From contig CAZCHE010000003.1 of assembly GCA_964498395.1 (NCBI GenBank), positions 496,001-560,000 of the forward strand: a DNA stretch of 64,000 nucleotides. The letters are read 5' to 3'. Position 1 is the first letter of the stretch; every line of letters starts with the position of its first letter. This document shows, piece by piece, positions 18,346-29,238 of this stretch. Both the position numbers and the translations under genes were made by a program. This stretch comes from Parapedobacter sp964498395 (lineage in GTDB: Bacteria; Bacteroidota; Bacteroidia; Sphingobacteriales; Sphingobacteriaceae). The notes beneath the pieces were generated by a model. It ran no database searches, was not told the origin of the DNA, and worked only from the letters and a program-made list of their open reading frames with translations.

Positions 18346-19386
18346 TCAAAAAAAGCGCGGGCTTAAAATTCTGTTACTATACTGACCAAAGGTAATGCCC
18401 AATGTCACCTCGTGCGAACCATTCTGGACGCTACTTAGCTGGCTTAGGATATGGTCATAAGAATAGCCTATCCTAAGTTTGGGAGTGACATAAAGCTGCG
18501 TGATCGCTGATATGGAATTACGCTTATCCAACCTATTTCCGGTGACCCTATTGTAATCTCGCTCAAAGAGCGAAACACCAGTTCGCCAGCCACCTCCAAT
18601 CCAAAAACGATCCGAAAAGACGAACATCGCATTCACATCAAGGCTCGTGGGGCCTTTGAAATCCTCCTTCAGCAACAAGCTCGGCCGTAGCTTCGTTCCG
18701 GCACCCAGATTGACCAATGCCCCACCCATAAAGTAGACATGCCGCCTGCGACGGATGTTGTCCGTGGTCGTGTTATCCCAACGGAAGATGTTGTTGCTTT
18801 GATCGCCTGACAACAAATCCATCACGGATATCCCCGCATACCAAGACGGATTATAATAGTAGATGCCGAAACGGATATCCGGAACGAAGTTATTGATTCG
18901 GTTTGGGGGAACGATCGGATCACCCACGGTGACCGGATCGAGCAAAGCGCCATTGAGGCTATACTGGGTTACGCCTACGCCCACGCCAAAACTCAGTCGT
19001 TGTGTATCTTCCTCATTTAGCCGTAGCCGAAATGCATAATTTGCATACAATGAGGTCGCTGATTGCGGCCCCAGTCGGTCAGCGCTAAACTGCATCCCAA
19101 GTCCATGCCGCTTATTCGTTTGACCATCTAACAACCCGTCGATGGACAATAAACCCGTCTGAGGTGCACCATCAATCCCCACCCATTGACTGCGCAATCC
19201 CATCTGCCCGAACCATTCTTCCTTATACCCCGCATACGCTGGGTTGACACTCAATGAATTAAAAATATACTGCGTGAACTGGATATTTTGCTGGGCTCGA
19301 ATCACGAAAGGAATTCCCATCGTTATGAACCATATAACTAACAGTCGCTTCATTTGAAATTGTTTGCTTAACTTGAATGATCTCAT
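18346..19386 (-). CDS. PorP/SprF family type IX secretion outer-membrane protein
   Basis: The 346-residue protein matches PorP/SprF: a signal peptide ending IRAQ, then QNIQFTQYIFNSLSVNPAYAG and repeated beta-strand segments, ending with RIGYSYDHILSQL and an aromatic C-terminal residue typical of an outer-membrane barrel. SprF-type proteins help T9SS deliver or retain large cell-surface cargo with type B C-terminal domains, and the gene follows exactly such a cargo gene by 9 bases. A shorter start at 19353 (MKRLLVIWF) gives a more standard signal peptide. Co-transcription with the giant gene is strongly suggested. Confidence 0.93.
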   Translation of the reverse strand: MRSFKLSKQFQMKRLLVIWFITMGIPFVIRAQQNIQFTQYIFNSLSVNPAYAGYKEEWFGQMGLRSQWVGIDGAPQTGLLSIDGLLDGQTNKRHGLGMQFSADRLGPQSATSLYANYAFRLRLNEEDTQRLSFGVGVGVTQYSLNGALLDPVTVGDPIVPPNRINNFVPDIRFGIYYYNPSWYAGISVMDLLSGDQSNNIFRWDNTTTDNIRRRRHVYFMGGALVNLGAGTKLRPSLLLKEDFKGPTSLDVNAMFVFSDRFWIGGGWRTGVSLFERDYNRVTGNRLDKRNSISAITQLYVTPKLRIGYSYDHILSQLSSVQNGSHEVTLGITFGQYSNRILSPRFF

Positions 19387-19395
19387 GTGGTTTCT

Positions 19396-22300
19396 TTATT
19401 TCCTTTTTAACACTACCCAGCCTTTTTCAACCTGACTACTGTTTCCTCGATGCAATGTCAATAGATAATAATAAGTGCCTTCATGGATGTCGTCACCACC
19501 CCATGTATTGTTATAATTGTTGTGGCGATAGATTTCGTTGCCCCAACGATTGAATATGACAAGTTCAACTCGATCGTATCCTTCGATACCTACAATTTCA
19601 AATTGGTCATTCTGTCCGTCTCCATTAGGGGTAAAGACACTGGGTATTTTTAACGGGTTCGCCTCGATCGTTATACTCACCGTAGCAACATTGCTCCAAT
19701 AACCTTCTACATCCCTTACCCGATACGTGAATTGATCCGTTCCGACATATCCACGAGTAGGCGTATATATCACCGTGCCATCGGGATTGATGCTAATGGT
19801 GCCATGTTGGGGTTCGCTAACAATCTCGACAGAAGTGGCATCCAACGGATGTGCATGCTCATTTTGACCGTCGTTTGCCAATACGGCAATCGTCATCACG
19901 GTATTCGAATTTCCAATGACAGCATCATCAATTGCTTCAGGCGAGTGAGCCGGAATCAACTGCACTTCATCTTCGTTGTTCTCGTCATTAGGATCGTCTT
20001 CGTTACCATTAACCCGCGCCACATTCCGATAATCTCCAGCTGAATTGACCTGGGCCGTAATGCGTAGTGTTGCGGTTGCACCATCTGCTAAATCACCGAT
20101 CGTCCACACGCCGGATGCATCGCCATAATTGCCTCGGGATGTCTCGGATGATTTAAATGCGTAGCCTGATGGCAGTTCATCCGCAACAATCACTCCTGTA
20201 GCATCATCAGGGCCATCATTGGTCACTTCAATCGTGAATACGACATCCGTACCCACCAAAGGCGTGAGGTCATCCACTGATTTCGTAACCGCCAAGTCAG
20301 CCGTTCGGTTAATGACCACAGGTGGCGTAATCGATAGCGTTGGTGAACTTGCCTGAATCGGATTGGATGGATTTGCAGGATCAGTGATCACGGCAGTATT
20401 GGCCACCTCAGTATGCGCGGATACATCGTCGTCAACCGTCACGTTGAAGCTAACAGATTGCGCACCCCCCACCGGAATGTCTACCGTCCATTCGACACGG
20501 TTGTCAGCCGTAACATAACTACCCCCCTGATTTGCCGAACCGACGACATAATGCGTTCCCTCAGGAATGGCATCCTGAATGACGACATCTGTCAAATCAA
20601 CGTCTCCTCTATTTTCTACTCGAATGGTATACGTTAATACTTCTCCCGCTTGCGCTTCTCCATCGCCAGACGCATCCTCCACCGACTTGGTTGCTGTGAA
20701 ATTGCGGTTGCCATCAATAGGTAAGTCTGGGGAAGAAGCCGTTTGCGATGCCCCTAAAAGGTCCGAAACGGTGGCGGTATTGGCAATGGTTTCCAATCCC
20801 GTCAGATCAGGTGATATGGCCACCTTGAAATTCACGCGGACGGACTGTCCAAAGGGTATTTCAACGGTCCACTCCACGCGATTGGATTCTGCATGATAAA
20901 TCCCACCTTGGTCAGCACTACCGCTGACGTAGGTCGTACCGTTTGGAATGGCATCCTCAATCGTGATCCCGGTGAGGTCGGCATCCCCGGTGTTTTCGAC
21001 CACTATGGTGTACGTTAACTCTTCGCCTGCCTGTGCAAGGCCATCTCCATTGGCATCCTCTACCGACTTGGTTGCGATCCACGTAGATAATGCATCGACC
21101 GGAACTACAGGGGCACTTGGCGTTTGAGACACTGCATCTACAGGGTCGGTCACCAATGCGGTATTCAAGATTTCTGTTAACCCAGTCAAATCTTCATCAA
21201 TCCTTACTTGGAAACGCATTTGGATGGTTTCGCCAAATGGAACATCGACCGTCCACGTGACCAAGTTATCATCGCCGTCAAACGTTCCCCCTTGATCGGC
21301 ACTCCCTGCTTCATATGTTGTTCCTGTGGGAATCTCATCGTTAATGACAATGCCTTCCAAATCGACATCCCCCGTATTGGTTATGGTGATCGTATAGGTC
21401 AATGACTCTCCAGCCTGAGCCAATGCATCCCCATTTTCATCCGCCACCGTTTTGTCGCTGGCGAAGCTACGCGTCGCCGCTATGGGAACCGCGGGAGCGG
21501 TAGGTTGCTGTGGTGTACCCACGTCACTTCCTTCATCCGTTACAACCGCGGTGTTGGTAATCGCAGTCATTCCAGTGAGATTTTCCACCACGACCACACG
21601 AAAGCTAACGCTTACTACGTCACCGACAGGAACGTCGATCTCCCAACGCAATGCATTGCCGGCCTCATCATAGTCACCGCCCAAATTTGCGCTTCCCGAG
21701 ACATACGTGGTACCTGTTGGTATCGGGTCGCTAATCACCATGTCAGTCAAGGCAATATTACCCGTATTCTCGACGGTAACGGTATACGTGAGTTCCTCAC
21801 CAGCTTGCGCCAGACCATCACCGTTTTCATCGATTACCAACTTCCGACTGGCAAACCCACGTGCCGCTTCGACTGGTAACTCGGGAGCAGAAGCCTCTTG
21901 AGGAATACTTAGTGGATTGTCGGGGTCACTAATTGTTGCCGTGTTTGCAATGGCGTCGATCGCTGTCAAATCCGTCTCCATAGCCACAACGAAGGTTACG
22001 GTAACGCTGCCGCCAAACGGAATGTCGACATTCCATTCTATTCGGTTACTGACTGGGTCAAATATTCCCCCGTCTGCATCAGCACTACCATCGACGTATT
22101 GCGTACCCGCAGGTATCGGGTCGCTGATGACAATGCCTTCTAAATCGATGTCACCTGTGTTTTCAACGGTTATGGAGTATGTGAGTTCCTCTTCAGGTCG
22201 CGCTACACCGTCCTCATCTTCGTCCAATACCGCTTTGACACTGGTGAAACTCCGGTCTACACCAACCACAATACCGACATTCGGTTCCTGATCATCAATC

Positions 22301-25300
22301 GAAGGGTCTGTCGGATAAGAGACCGTTGCCGTATTGGTAATATTTTCCAAACCAGTTACGTCTTCAACAACCAGTACGGCGAAGCGGGCATTAACTGCAG
22401 CGCCCACTGGTACATCGATCGTCCAGGTCACTTCATCCCCGGCAAAATTCCCGCCTGTTGTATTGGCACTACCGGTTATATAGGTCGTTCCTACGGGAAT
22501 GGCATCGGTGATTTCAACACCTACCAAATCAACATCCCCCGTATTCGTAACGGTAATGGTATAGGTTAATGCCTCTTTAGATTGCGCTAAGCCGTTGCCA
22601 TTTCCATCAACTACCGTTTTAACACTGCCAAAACTACGAATCAAGTGGGTCAGCGTTACCTCATCATAGACTTCACAGTCGCCATTAACCACTGTCCAGC
22701 GTAACGTTACGCTTGTGCCCGGCTCCAACGTAATCGTTGCCTCAGGGTCATCGACATCTGACAGCGCCACGGCTGGCGTTCCGGCTACCACACTCCATTG
22801 CCCCGTACCCAATGCTGGAACGGTTGCATTCAAGGTGAAGGCCCCGTCGTTTACGTGGCTTTGATCTACCCCAGCGTCGGCAAAAAGTTGCTCAGCGACG
22901 GTAACCACCACGGGGTTTGTTGGCTCCGACTCACAGGTAATACCATTGGCCGTAGCGATCGTGATTCGACGGAATTGCGTGGTAACGGTCAAACCTTCCG
23001 GTTGATAAGTGGCGTCCATAGCATCAGCAATTGGCATCCACGATGCCCCATCATCGTCTGATTGTTCCCAGCGATATGCGATGGTGCCTGTACCCGTTCC
23101 AGCCGTTACCGAACCTAACGCAGCCGGGATGTCTCCGTAGCAGATGTCTTGGTCATTTTCTATTGCCCCTGCGGTTGGTGTTTCATTAACGATCAATTCA
23201 AAGGCAACTTCCGCTGCACAATCCTGATCGGTTGTTGCATATTGATATAGCGTATAGGTACCTGGCGTCGAAATTTCAGCGCCGATTTCATACCTTGTGC
23301 CTGCACCACCGGGGGCTGTATAGTAAGCTTTATCACCGGTAAGGTTCGTACCCGTAAAATCCGGCAAGACGAATACCCCACAGGCCACTTGGTCGTCTAG
23401 CGCGTCAATGACCGGCAACGGATAGATCGTCAAGGTAACGGGGGTACGTGTGGCACTCACACAGTCGCCATTGCTGGCTTCGGCATAGTATGTGACGGTG
23501 CCTACCGTATTCAATATTGGATTAGCGACCACATTGCCTCCCACAGCTTCGTCGTACCAGGTAATGGTTTCCCCAGCAGACACGGTGGCCGTTGCTGTCA
23601 ACGTTTGAAGTGGTGTCTCCGCACATAATTCCAAATCCCCTCCACTAATCGGTGCAGCTGGCACAATCGGCGCATCATCGATGGTAACGGTTATCGGATC
23701 GGCCTCACAGCTTACTATCAACGAGCGCATCTGCACCAAGTATTCGCCGGGTTCCAACCCAGTAAAGACGGGATCGGACTGATATACCGGTGTCTCACCT
23801 TCTTGGTAAACGGCATATTCGTAATCTAGGTCGTCTGGGAGAATGACCTGCCCCAACGGGCTATCACAATCCGGTTGAATCACCGTTGGTGTGTATGTGG
23901 TAGCTGACGCATTGATAATTACTTCCCGCGGTTCACTCACGCACCCGGGAACACTCACATGCTGCGCGGTTACGGAATAGGTACCAGGCTCCACGTTCTC
24001 AAACACCGGATCAGGCTGGTAATCCACACCATTTATCGAATATTCAAAACCCGCGCCTAACGGATTGGAAATGGTAATCGATCCCGTTTCGACCACACAA
24101 TCGGGGTGGACGACCGTCACCACTGGCCGATCGACGAATTGGACGGTCACCGGCGACATCGTGCTACACCCGGTTGTCGGGTTCGTACCTCGGATATAAT
24201 ACGTTCCAGAGGAAGAAACAGCATCCGGATCGGCCAATGTCACGGTACCTGCCGCGTCGGTGTAATACGTATAGATCAAGCCGACATCGCTTCCAGCGAT
24301 AATTGCCGCTGCCGTTAAATCTATCGTTTCGGTGGCACACGTGACAGGTGGATCCGTCACCACCAAATTCGGCAATTCGTTTATGGTCAGTGTTACCGCT
24401 GTACGGGTCAAACTAACCAAGGTGCCTTTATGCGCTTCCGCATAATAGGTGACACTTCCCACTTCGTCCAAAATGGGGTTCGCGACCTCATTTCCGTCGG
24501 AAGCAGCGTCATACCAAACGATGGTCACCCCATCAGGCACCGTCGCGGTGGCGGTCAGTGTTTGTAACGGATCGTCTGCACATTCCTCTTGGTCTCCGTC
24601 ACTGATGGGAGCTGCAGGAATAGACGGTAGTCCCACTGTCGTCGACGAGTTATCGGCATTATCCGGATCTTCCGTGTCACTGCTTACGGTAGCGGTATTA
24701 ATGAGGTCGTCTGTAAATTCTGCCGGCGTCTGTATGGTTATCGTGTAGGTCACCACCGCATCACTGGGCAATACGGCAATCGTCTCATTCAGATCGCCAG
24801 TACCTGATGTATTTGGTAACGTCGCCGTTCCGGTTGTCACGGCTGCCGTCCAACTCGCGATCGATGTGCCGGCCGGTGCCGTGTCTACGATGACTACTTC
24901 ACGCGCGTCGCTCGGCCCATCATTGGTCACTGTAATGATATAGACGACGTCGTCACCCGGAACATAACTGACCTGCGTTTCAGTATCCAGCACCTTGGCA
25001 ATGGATACCGAAGCCTCCGGTGTGGCCGGTATCGGTGTCGTCACACAAGCCGCACAGTCTGGCTCCGGATCCAAGGTTATCGAGGTTACTGTTACTGTAT
25101 TCGTCAAGTCTTCCGTCCTGCTGGATGCGGTCGCCAATGTCACTTCGTACTCCACAACTGCTCCATTCGGCAAGATTGAAATGGTTTCGGAGAGATTTCC
25201 CGTTCCCGATGCATTGGGTAAATCCACGTCTCCTTCGATAACCGAAGCCGTCCAATTGGTGATCTCGGTTCCATCGGGTGCTTCATCAACCACGGTAACA

Positions 25301-28300
25301 TCCAATGCTTCATCTAAACCATTGTTCGTGATGGTAATGGTATAAACTACCTCCTCACCGGGGATATAGGAAGTCTGTGTATCGTCTTTCAACGCCTTCA
25401 CCGTAACCAAATCGGCGGTTTTATCGGAGATTAGAATGGCATCAAAAACCGTACAACCATCAGGGAAATCCACTTTAATGCTATATTCTCCCGGTTCGGT
25501 CACCACCAATTCGCTTCCGGTACCAATGACCAGGCCATCCTTCATCCATTCGTATTGTGACAGTGGCGAACCAAAGAAGCCTGCTGTGGAGATGGTATAC
25601 GGGAATTCCGCATCACTGAGTCTAACATCAGGCCCAAGCCCTTCGATGGGCGAAGCACCATCATAAGGAGCAATATCCCAACCGCTGCTGCCACCGAGAT
25701 CCAGGCTGTGCGAACCAGCACTAAACTCGGCCCCGCCAGTTGCGGTGATCCGTTGCAATCGTACGTAATCAAAATCGACGGTACCAGCGGTTTTGGTCAC
25801 CATAGCAACGGCCGATGGGCTGCTGCTCACAATTTCCGTGAGCTGGCAGGGCGTGCCGCTGCCAAACCAATCTCCGGTGACGGTCGTATTGGTTCCGGCA
25901 GCAATCGTGTATCGGCTTCCGGGGAAGAAAATCAGTGTACCGATGGTATTGTTCGTTCCATAGATGCCTCCCCCGCCCTTGTATTCCACAGTATCAAGCT
26001 GGTTATTTGCTCCGTTGATGCCTATGCTGGAAATTACATTCGTTTGCGTAAATGTCAGTTTATTGGCCGTAATTTCGGAAAGGCGGGCATCACTGTTACC
26101 AGACCCGCTAACATTCACCTGATGGTAAGCGAATCCTTGAGCGATGAACTGATAGGTATTAATAACAGCATCCATTGCGTTGAGCGACCGGTTGGTTGTC
26201 GTGCCGCTGTAACGCCAATGACTTCTGAACGTGAGTGTACTTCCACTGATATCTACTGAGAGATCGGTATCCCGGTTTTCGTTGTCAATCGAGCGAACGG
26301 ATAATTCAATGCCCGATGCCGAAAAATCCCCTTCGTACAGCATGATATCAGTTTCGGTATTCGTGTAATTTTCCGCTATGGTAAATGACCCTCCTGGCTT
26401 CCGAAGTTCCAGGTCAAAATTACCAAGTGTCCGGCCCGTCATCACGGTTGCCGCCGCCCCCCTTAACTGGAAGGCGGCATTTAACGTGACGGCCGGATTC
26501 AACACGATGCTTTCGCCCCATGCTTCCATGTTCCATGCCGAGTTGCGGTTTAAGATCGGATTGTTTATAGCGCCCGTCCAATCCATGTTGCGGAAATAAG
26601 CATTGCCATTGTTTACTGTAATCGTACGAGCGGCGGCAGCCGTACCAAAACCACTGTTGGCATCAAAATATACGTCGTTTCCTACCGTGGGGATACAGGC
26701 GCCGCCCGGGCCGCCCGATACGGTGCTCCAGTGCGAGGCATCGTTCCAATCGCCCGCACCACCGACCCAATACCGGGCATCTCCATCGGAGGCAACAATA
26801 TTCCAACCTGTATTCCCCCCTGCATCTGCACCGGAAAAGGTAATGGGAAGGGTCAGCGTGCCTCCACCACCAGAAGCTGTGATGTTCTCCATATACACAT
26901 TGGCCATCTCCACCTCGGCATTGGCACCGAAAACAATCGTACTGTTTGTTCCGAAACTCCGGATTTCACCGAGCCCGCTGCAATCAGGATGCGTAGCCTT
27001 GAAATATTCGCTGATGGTATTGCTCCCTTGCGCAAACCAAAAATTACGATTTTCGCCGGTTATCAGTGAGTCAATGGCATTCCCTGTGCCCGCAACCGAT
27101 CCCTGTCCCTTAAATTCCAATCGCTCGATGACGTTATTGGAACCGATACGGGCGACGGTCGTCAAGGATGGATTGCTAAAGATCAGTTCCCTAAATCCGG
27201 TTCCGTCGATTAGAAAATAGTCCTCCCTTAATGAGCCGGAGGAAACGTCGACCGCGTCGTATTGCACCAAATTGCCCGTCGTATAAATCCACTCTCTAAC
27301 GGAAAGATGGGAATTAGCCGCATCTAAGGTTTTGGCGTTAGACCGGTATTCCCAGCGGTTAACCGCCACATCGGCATTCTGCATATCCACATGCCGCCCG
27401 CTGTTGTTGACGTTACTGGTAAAAATATCGATATTCACTGTTCGCCCCACTACATCAAGATGCCCCCGGTTCAGCTGGATGGAACCTGCCGGATTCAGCC
27501 AATTATCCAACAAGGTTACGCCGCCGGCAAGGGCGTCATCGGCCTCTTTCCGGATCAGGATGCGGTTATTCCCTTTTACGTTCCCGTTGGTGGTGAAGGT
27601 CACGGCTTCTGTTCCCCTCATATCCAGTTGTGCATTCATGGTCACGTTGGGGTTCAGCACCACCGAACCGTATACTTGCATGTAAAAATTATTGTCTGTT
27701 GTGAACGTCGGGCTTCCCGTAATCGTGGCCGCCCAAGTCATGTCACGGCAATAGGTATTTCCGCTTGTGGCCACGGTTCCTCCCGCATTCAATCCACTGT
27801 TGCCATCAAACACCACGTCATCCCCGATAAACGGAATACAGGCTCCTCCGATGCCGCCGCTGCTTTCACTCCAGTGATTGCGGTCATTCCAGTCGCCCGA
27901 ACCGCCTACCCAATAAAGCGTGCGGGTAGAGGCAGGTGGTGTATTGAAGATGAAGCCGCTATTTCCTTCATTGTCTATCCCGTTTACAGTGAGCGGGGTC
28001 ATACTACCTGTAGCCGCGATGTTGCTCAGCAACACGTTGTCGATTTCTATCTCTGCCCCGTCGGCAAAATGGATGGTACCGCCGGAACTGCCCGAGATTT
28101 CCGTAAACCCGTCGCATGGTTCACCACCCGCACGGAAACGCTTGTTAATGGTAATACCCCCAGTAATGGAGATTTCCTTATTGGGGGCTGTCAATAAGGT
28201 ATCGAAAACATGACCTCCACTGTTTATGGTATAAAACCCACCTCCTATTTCAGCATACTGAATCACATTGTTTGTTCCTCCCACGGTACCATCTCCAGCA

Positions 28301-29238
28301 ATGGATAGGTAACGAATGGTGTTGCTTCCCTCCCGGACAACGCCTTGACCCATAAAAATCAGCGAATCCACCGTATTACCGGCATGGATACGCGCATTGG
28401 AAGCAAGGGAAGTATGGCTGAAAACCAGCTTTCTGAATGTCGTATTATAAACAGAAAAAAGATCGTTATTGGGGCTGTTGGATGATGCTTCCACCTCATC
28501 GAATTCCCCTCCGTCTGTTACCAACCGGATGTTCGCGTAAACATAGGACCCTTCGGCCGCCGTAGTTTTGTTTGTTCCCCTGAAATAGAAGTTCCGCATC
28601 ACACTGAGCCGGCCTCCCGTGATGTTTAAATGCCGCACATTGTTGTTTTCACTCCAGAAACTATATAGTTCCATGGTCCTGCCCGACGCATCCAAGGTGC
28701 CTGCTGTAAGCGTTAAACCAAAATTATTGTTAGTCGTGCTTCCTGTATATATCAAATCATCCGTCAGCGTCAGCACTCCTCCGGGCTTATTGATGTTGAT
28801 GTTAAAGATCCCTGTAAAACTACCGTTAGTGGTCAATGTTGCTGGGGCGGCGCCGGTAAACTCAACATTGACATTGCCGGTGTAACCCATCGTCGGCTGC
28901 AAGACCAAACTACCGGATATATACAAGTTGCTTGATCCACCACGGGCCAAAAGCGGATTATTGGCGACCCCGGCTTCCCACGTCATGTTATTACAGAATG
29001 CATTGGTATTGAGCGTGACTGTCCGCGTGGCCGCAGTCGTGCCAAAGTTACTATAAGCACCAAAGAACACATTGTCTCCAGCGGATGGTACAATACTGGG
29101 TACATTCCCCGCTGGGCTATTCAGGCGCCAATTGTTGATGTCACTCCAGTTTCCACCACCACCAACCCAGTAATAGTCGGCTGCATGAAGTTGAAAAACA
29201 AACAGGGTGAATAAGCAAACAAGTAGGTTTTTTTTCAT
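19396..29238 (-). CDS. Giant T9SS type B cargo protein with DUF11 repeats (adhesin-like)
   Basis: The 3280-residue secreted protein has a signal peptide (residues 1-19, ending LHAA) and three N-terminal modules of about 380 residues beginning YYWVGGGGNWSD, LYWVGGSGDWND and RYWVGGAGDWND (near 22, 440 and 820). Two DUF11 modules follow (about 1280-1530), then Ig-like/SprB-type modules, six tandem DUF11-type repeats (about 2195-2965), another DUF11 module and a cadherin-like module (about 3095-3190). The C-terminal type B sorting domain starts near 3197 (IPSVFTPNGDGQNDQF, then IFNRWGNEIY). It should cross the outer membrane by T9SS and stay at the cell surface with the downstream PorP/SprF partner. 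Adhesion or gliding is inferred, not shown. Confidence 0.93.
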   Translation of the reverse strand: MKKNLLVCLFTLFVFQLHAADYYWVGGGGNWSDINNWRLNSPAGNVPSIVPSAGDNVFFGAYSNFGTTAATRTVTLNTNAFCNNMTWEAGVANNPLLARGGSSNLYISGSLVLQPTMGYTGNVNVEFTGAAPATLTTNGSFTGIFNININKPGGVLTLTDDLIYTGSTTNNNFGLTLTAGTLDASGRTMELYSFWSENNNVRHLNITGGRLSVMRNFYFRGTNKTTAAEGSYVYANIRLVTDGGEFDEVEASSNSPNNDLFSVYNTTFRKLVFSHTSLASNARIHAGNTVDSLIFMGQGVVREGSNTIRYLSIAGDGTVGGTNNVIQYAEIGGGFYTINSGGHVFDTLLTAPNKEISITGGITINKRFRAGGEPCDGFTEISGSSGGTIHFADGAEIEIDNVLLSNIAATGSMTPLTVNGIDNEGNSGFIFNTPPASTRTLYWVGGSGDWNDRNHWSESSGGIGGACIPFIGDDVVFDGNSGLNAGGTVATSGNTYCRDMTWAATITGSPTFTTDNNFYMQVYGSVVLNPNVTMNAQLDMRGTEAVTFTTNGNVKGNNRILIRKEADDALAGGVTLLDNWLNPAGSIQLNRGHLDVVGRTVNIDIFTSNVNNSGRHVDMQNADVAVNRWEYRSNAKTLDAANSHLSVREWIYTTGNLVQYDAVDVSSGSLREDYFLIDGTGFRELIFSNPSLTTVARIGSNNVIERLEFKGQGSVAGTGNAIDSLITGENRNFWFAQGSNTISEYFKATHPDCSGLGEIRSFGTNSTIVFGANAEVEMANVYMENITASGGGGTLTLPITFSGADAGGNTGWNIVASDGDARYWVGGAGDWNDASHWSTVSGGPGGACIPTVGNDVYFDANSGFGTAAAARTITVNNGNAYFRNMDWTGAINNPILNRNSAWNMEAWGESIVLNPAVTLNAAFQLRGAAATVMTGRTLGNFDLELRKPGGSFTIAENYTNTETDIMLYEGDFSASGIELSVRSIDNENRDTDLSVDISGSTLTFRSHWRYSGTTTNRSLNAMDAVINTYQFIAQGFAYHQVNVSGSGNSDARLSEITANKLTFTQTNVISSIGINGANNQLDTVEYKGGGGIYGTNNTIGTLIFFPGSRYTIAAGTNTTVTGDWFGSGTPCQLTEIVSSSPSAVAMVTKTAGTVDFDYVRLQRITATGGAEFSAGSHSLDLGGSSGWDIAPYDGASPIEGLGPDVRLSDAEFPYTISTAGFFGSPLSQYEWMKDGLVIGTGSELVVTEPGEYSIKVDFPDGCTVFDAILISDKTADLVTVKALKDDTQTSYIPGEEVVYTITITNNGLDEALDVTVVDEAPDGTEITNWTASVIEGDVDLPNASGTGNLSETISILPNGAVVEYEVTLATASSRTEDLTNTVTVTSITLDPEPDCAACVTTPIPATPEASVSIAKVLDTETQVSYVPGDDVVYIITVTNDGPSDAREVVIVDTAPAGTSIASWTAAVTTGTATLPNTSGTGDLNETIAVLPSDAVVTYTITIQTPAEFTDDLINTATVSSDTEDPDNADNSSTTVGLPSIPAAPISDGDQEECADDPLQTLTATATVPDGVTIVWYDAASDGNEVANPILDEVGSVTYYAEAHKGTLVSLTRTAVTLTINELPNLVVTDPPVTCATETIDLTAAAIIAGSDVGLIYTYYTDAAGTVTLADPDAVSSSGTYYIRGTNPTTGCSTMSPVTVQFVDRPVVTVVHPDCVVETGSITISNPLGAGFEYSINGVDYQPDPVFENVEPGTYSVTAQHVSVPGCVSEPREVIINASATTYTPTVIQPDCDSPLGQVILPDDLDYEYAVYQEGETPVYQSDPVFTGLEPGEYLVQMRSLIVSCEADPITVTIDDAPIVPAAPISGGDLELCAETPLQTLTATATVSAGETITWYDEAVGGNVVANPILNTVGTVTYYAEASNGDCVSATRTPVTLTIYPLPVIDALDDQVACGVFVLPDFTGTNLTGDKAYYTAPGGAGTRYEIGAEISTPGTYTLYQYATTDQDCAAEVAFELIVNETPTAGAIENDQDICYGDIPAALGSVTAGTGTGTIAYRWEQSDDDGASWMPIADAMDATYQPEGLTVTTQFRRITIATANGITCESEPTNPVVVTVAEQLFADAGVDQSHVNDGAFTLNATVPALGTGQWSVVAGTPAVALSDVDDPEATITLEPGTSVTLRWTVVNGDCEVYDEVTLTHLIRSFGSVKTVVDGNGNGLAQSKEALTYTITVTNTGDVDLVGVEITDAIPVGTTYITGSANTTGGNFAGDEVTWTIDVPVGAAVNARFAVLVVEDVTGLENITNTATVSYPTDPSIDDQEPNVGIVVGVDRSFTSVKAVLDEDEDGVARPEEELTYSITVENTGDIDLEGIVISDPIPAGTQYVDGSADADGGIFDPVSNRIEWNVDIPFGGSVTVTFVVAMETDLTAIDAIANTATISDPDNPLSIPQEASAPELPVEAARGFASRKLVIDENGDGLAQAGEELTYTVTVENTGNIALTDMVISDPIPTGTTYVSGSANLGGDYDEAGNALRWEIDVPVGDVVSVSFRVVVVENLTGMTAITNTAVVTDEGSDVGTPQQPTAPAVPIAATRSFASDKTVADENGDALAQAGESLTYTITITNTGDVDLEGIVINDEIPTGTTYEAGSADQGGTFDGDDNLVTWTVDVPFGETIQMRFQVRIDEDLTGLTEILNTALVTDPVDAVSQTPSAPVVPVDALSTWIATKSVEDANGDGLAQAGEELTYTIVVENTGDADLTGITIEDAIPNGTTYVSGSADQGGIYHAESNRVEWTVEIPFGQSVRVNFKVAISPDLTGLETIANTATVSDLLGASQTASSPDLPIDGNRNFTATKSVEDASGDGEAQAGEVLTYTIRVENRGDVDLTDVVIQDAIPEGTHYVVGSANQGGSYVTADNRVEWTVDIPVGGAQSVSFNVTVDDDVSAHTEVANTAVITDPANPSNPIQASSPTLSITPPVVINRTADLAVTKSVDDLTPLVGTDVVFTIEVTNDGPDDATGVIVADELPSGYAFKSSETSRGNYGDASGVWTIGDLADGATATLRITAQVNSAGDYRNVARVNGNEDDPNDENNEDEVQLIPAHSPEAIDDAVIGNSNTVMTIAVLANDGQNEHAHPLDATSVEIVSEPQHGTISINPDGTVIYTPTRGYVGTDQFTYRVRDVEGYWSNVATVSITIEANPLKIPSVFTPNGDGQNDQFEIVGIEGYDRVELVIFNRWGNEIYRHNNYNNTWGGDDIHEGTYYYLLTLHRGNSSQVEKGWVVLKRK
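20340..22653 (-). repeat. Six tandem 375-400-base repeats encoding DUF11 modules
   Basis: Six consecutive modules start near 22653, 22263, 21878, 21482, 21099 and 20722. Each encodes a loop such as DENGDGLAQAGE, then LTYTITVTNTGDVDL, then IPTGTTY and a final NTAxVTDP. Each loop matches a 12-position EF-hand pattern, with Asp at 1, an oxygen-bearing residue at 3, Asp or Asn at 5 and Glu at 12; Gly is at position 6 in five of the six (Ala in DENGDALAQAGE). The DNA copies are diverged but clearly related. Confidence 0.85.

Noticed and set aside
20413..28885. Plus-strand open frames inside the giant cargo gene (up to 268 codons)
   Set aside because: They are antisense to well-supported repeated domains and encode no recognisable protein; the repeats simply keep the opposite strand open.
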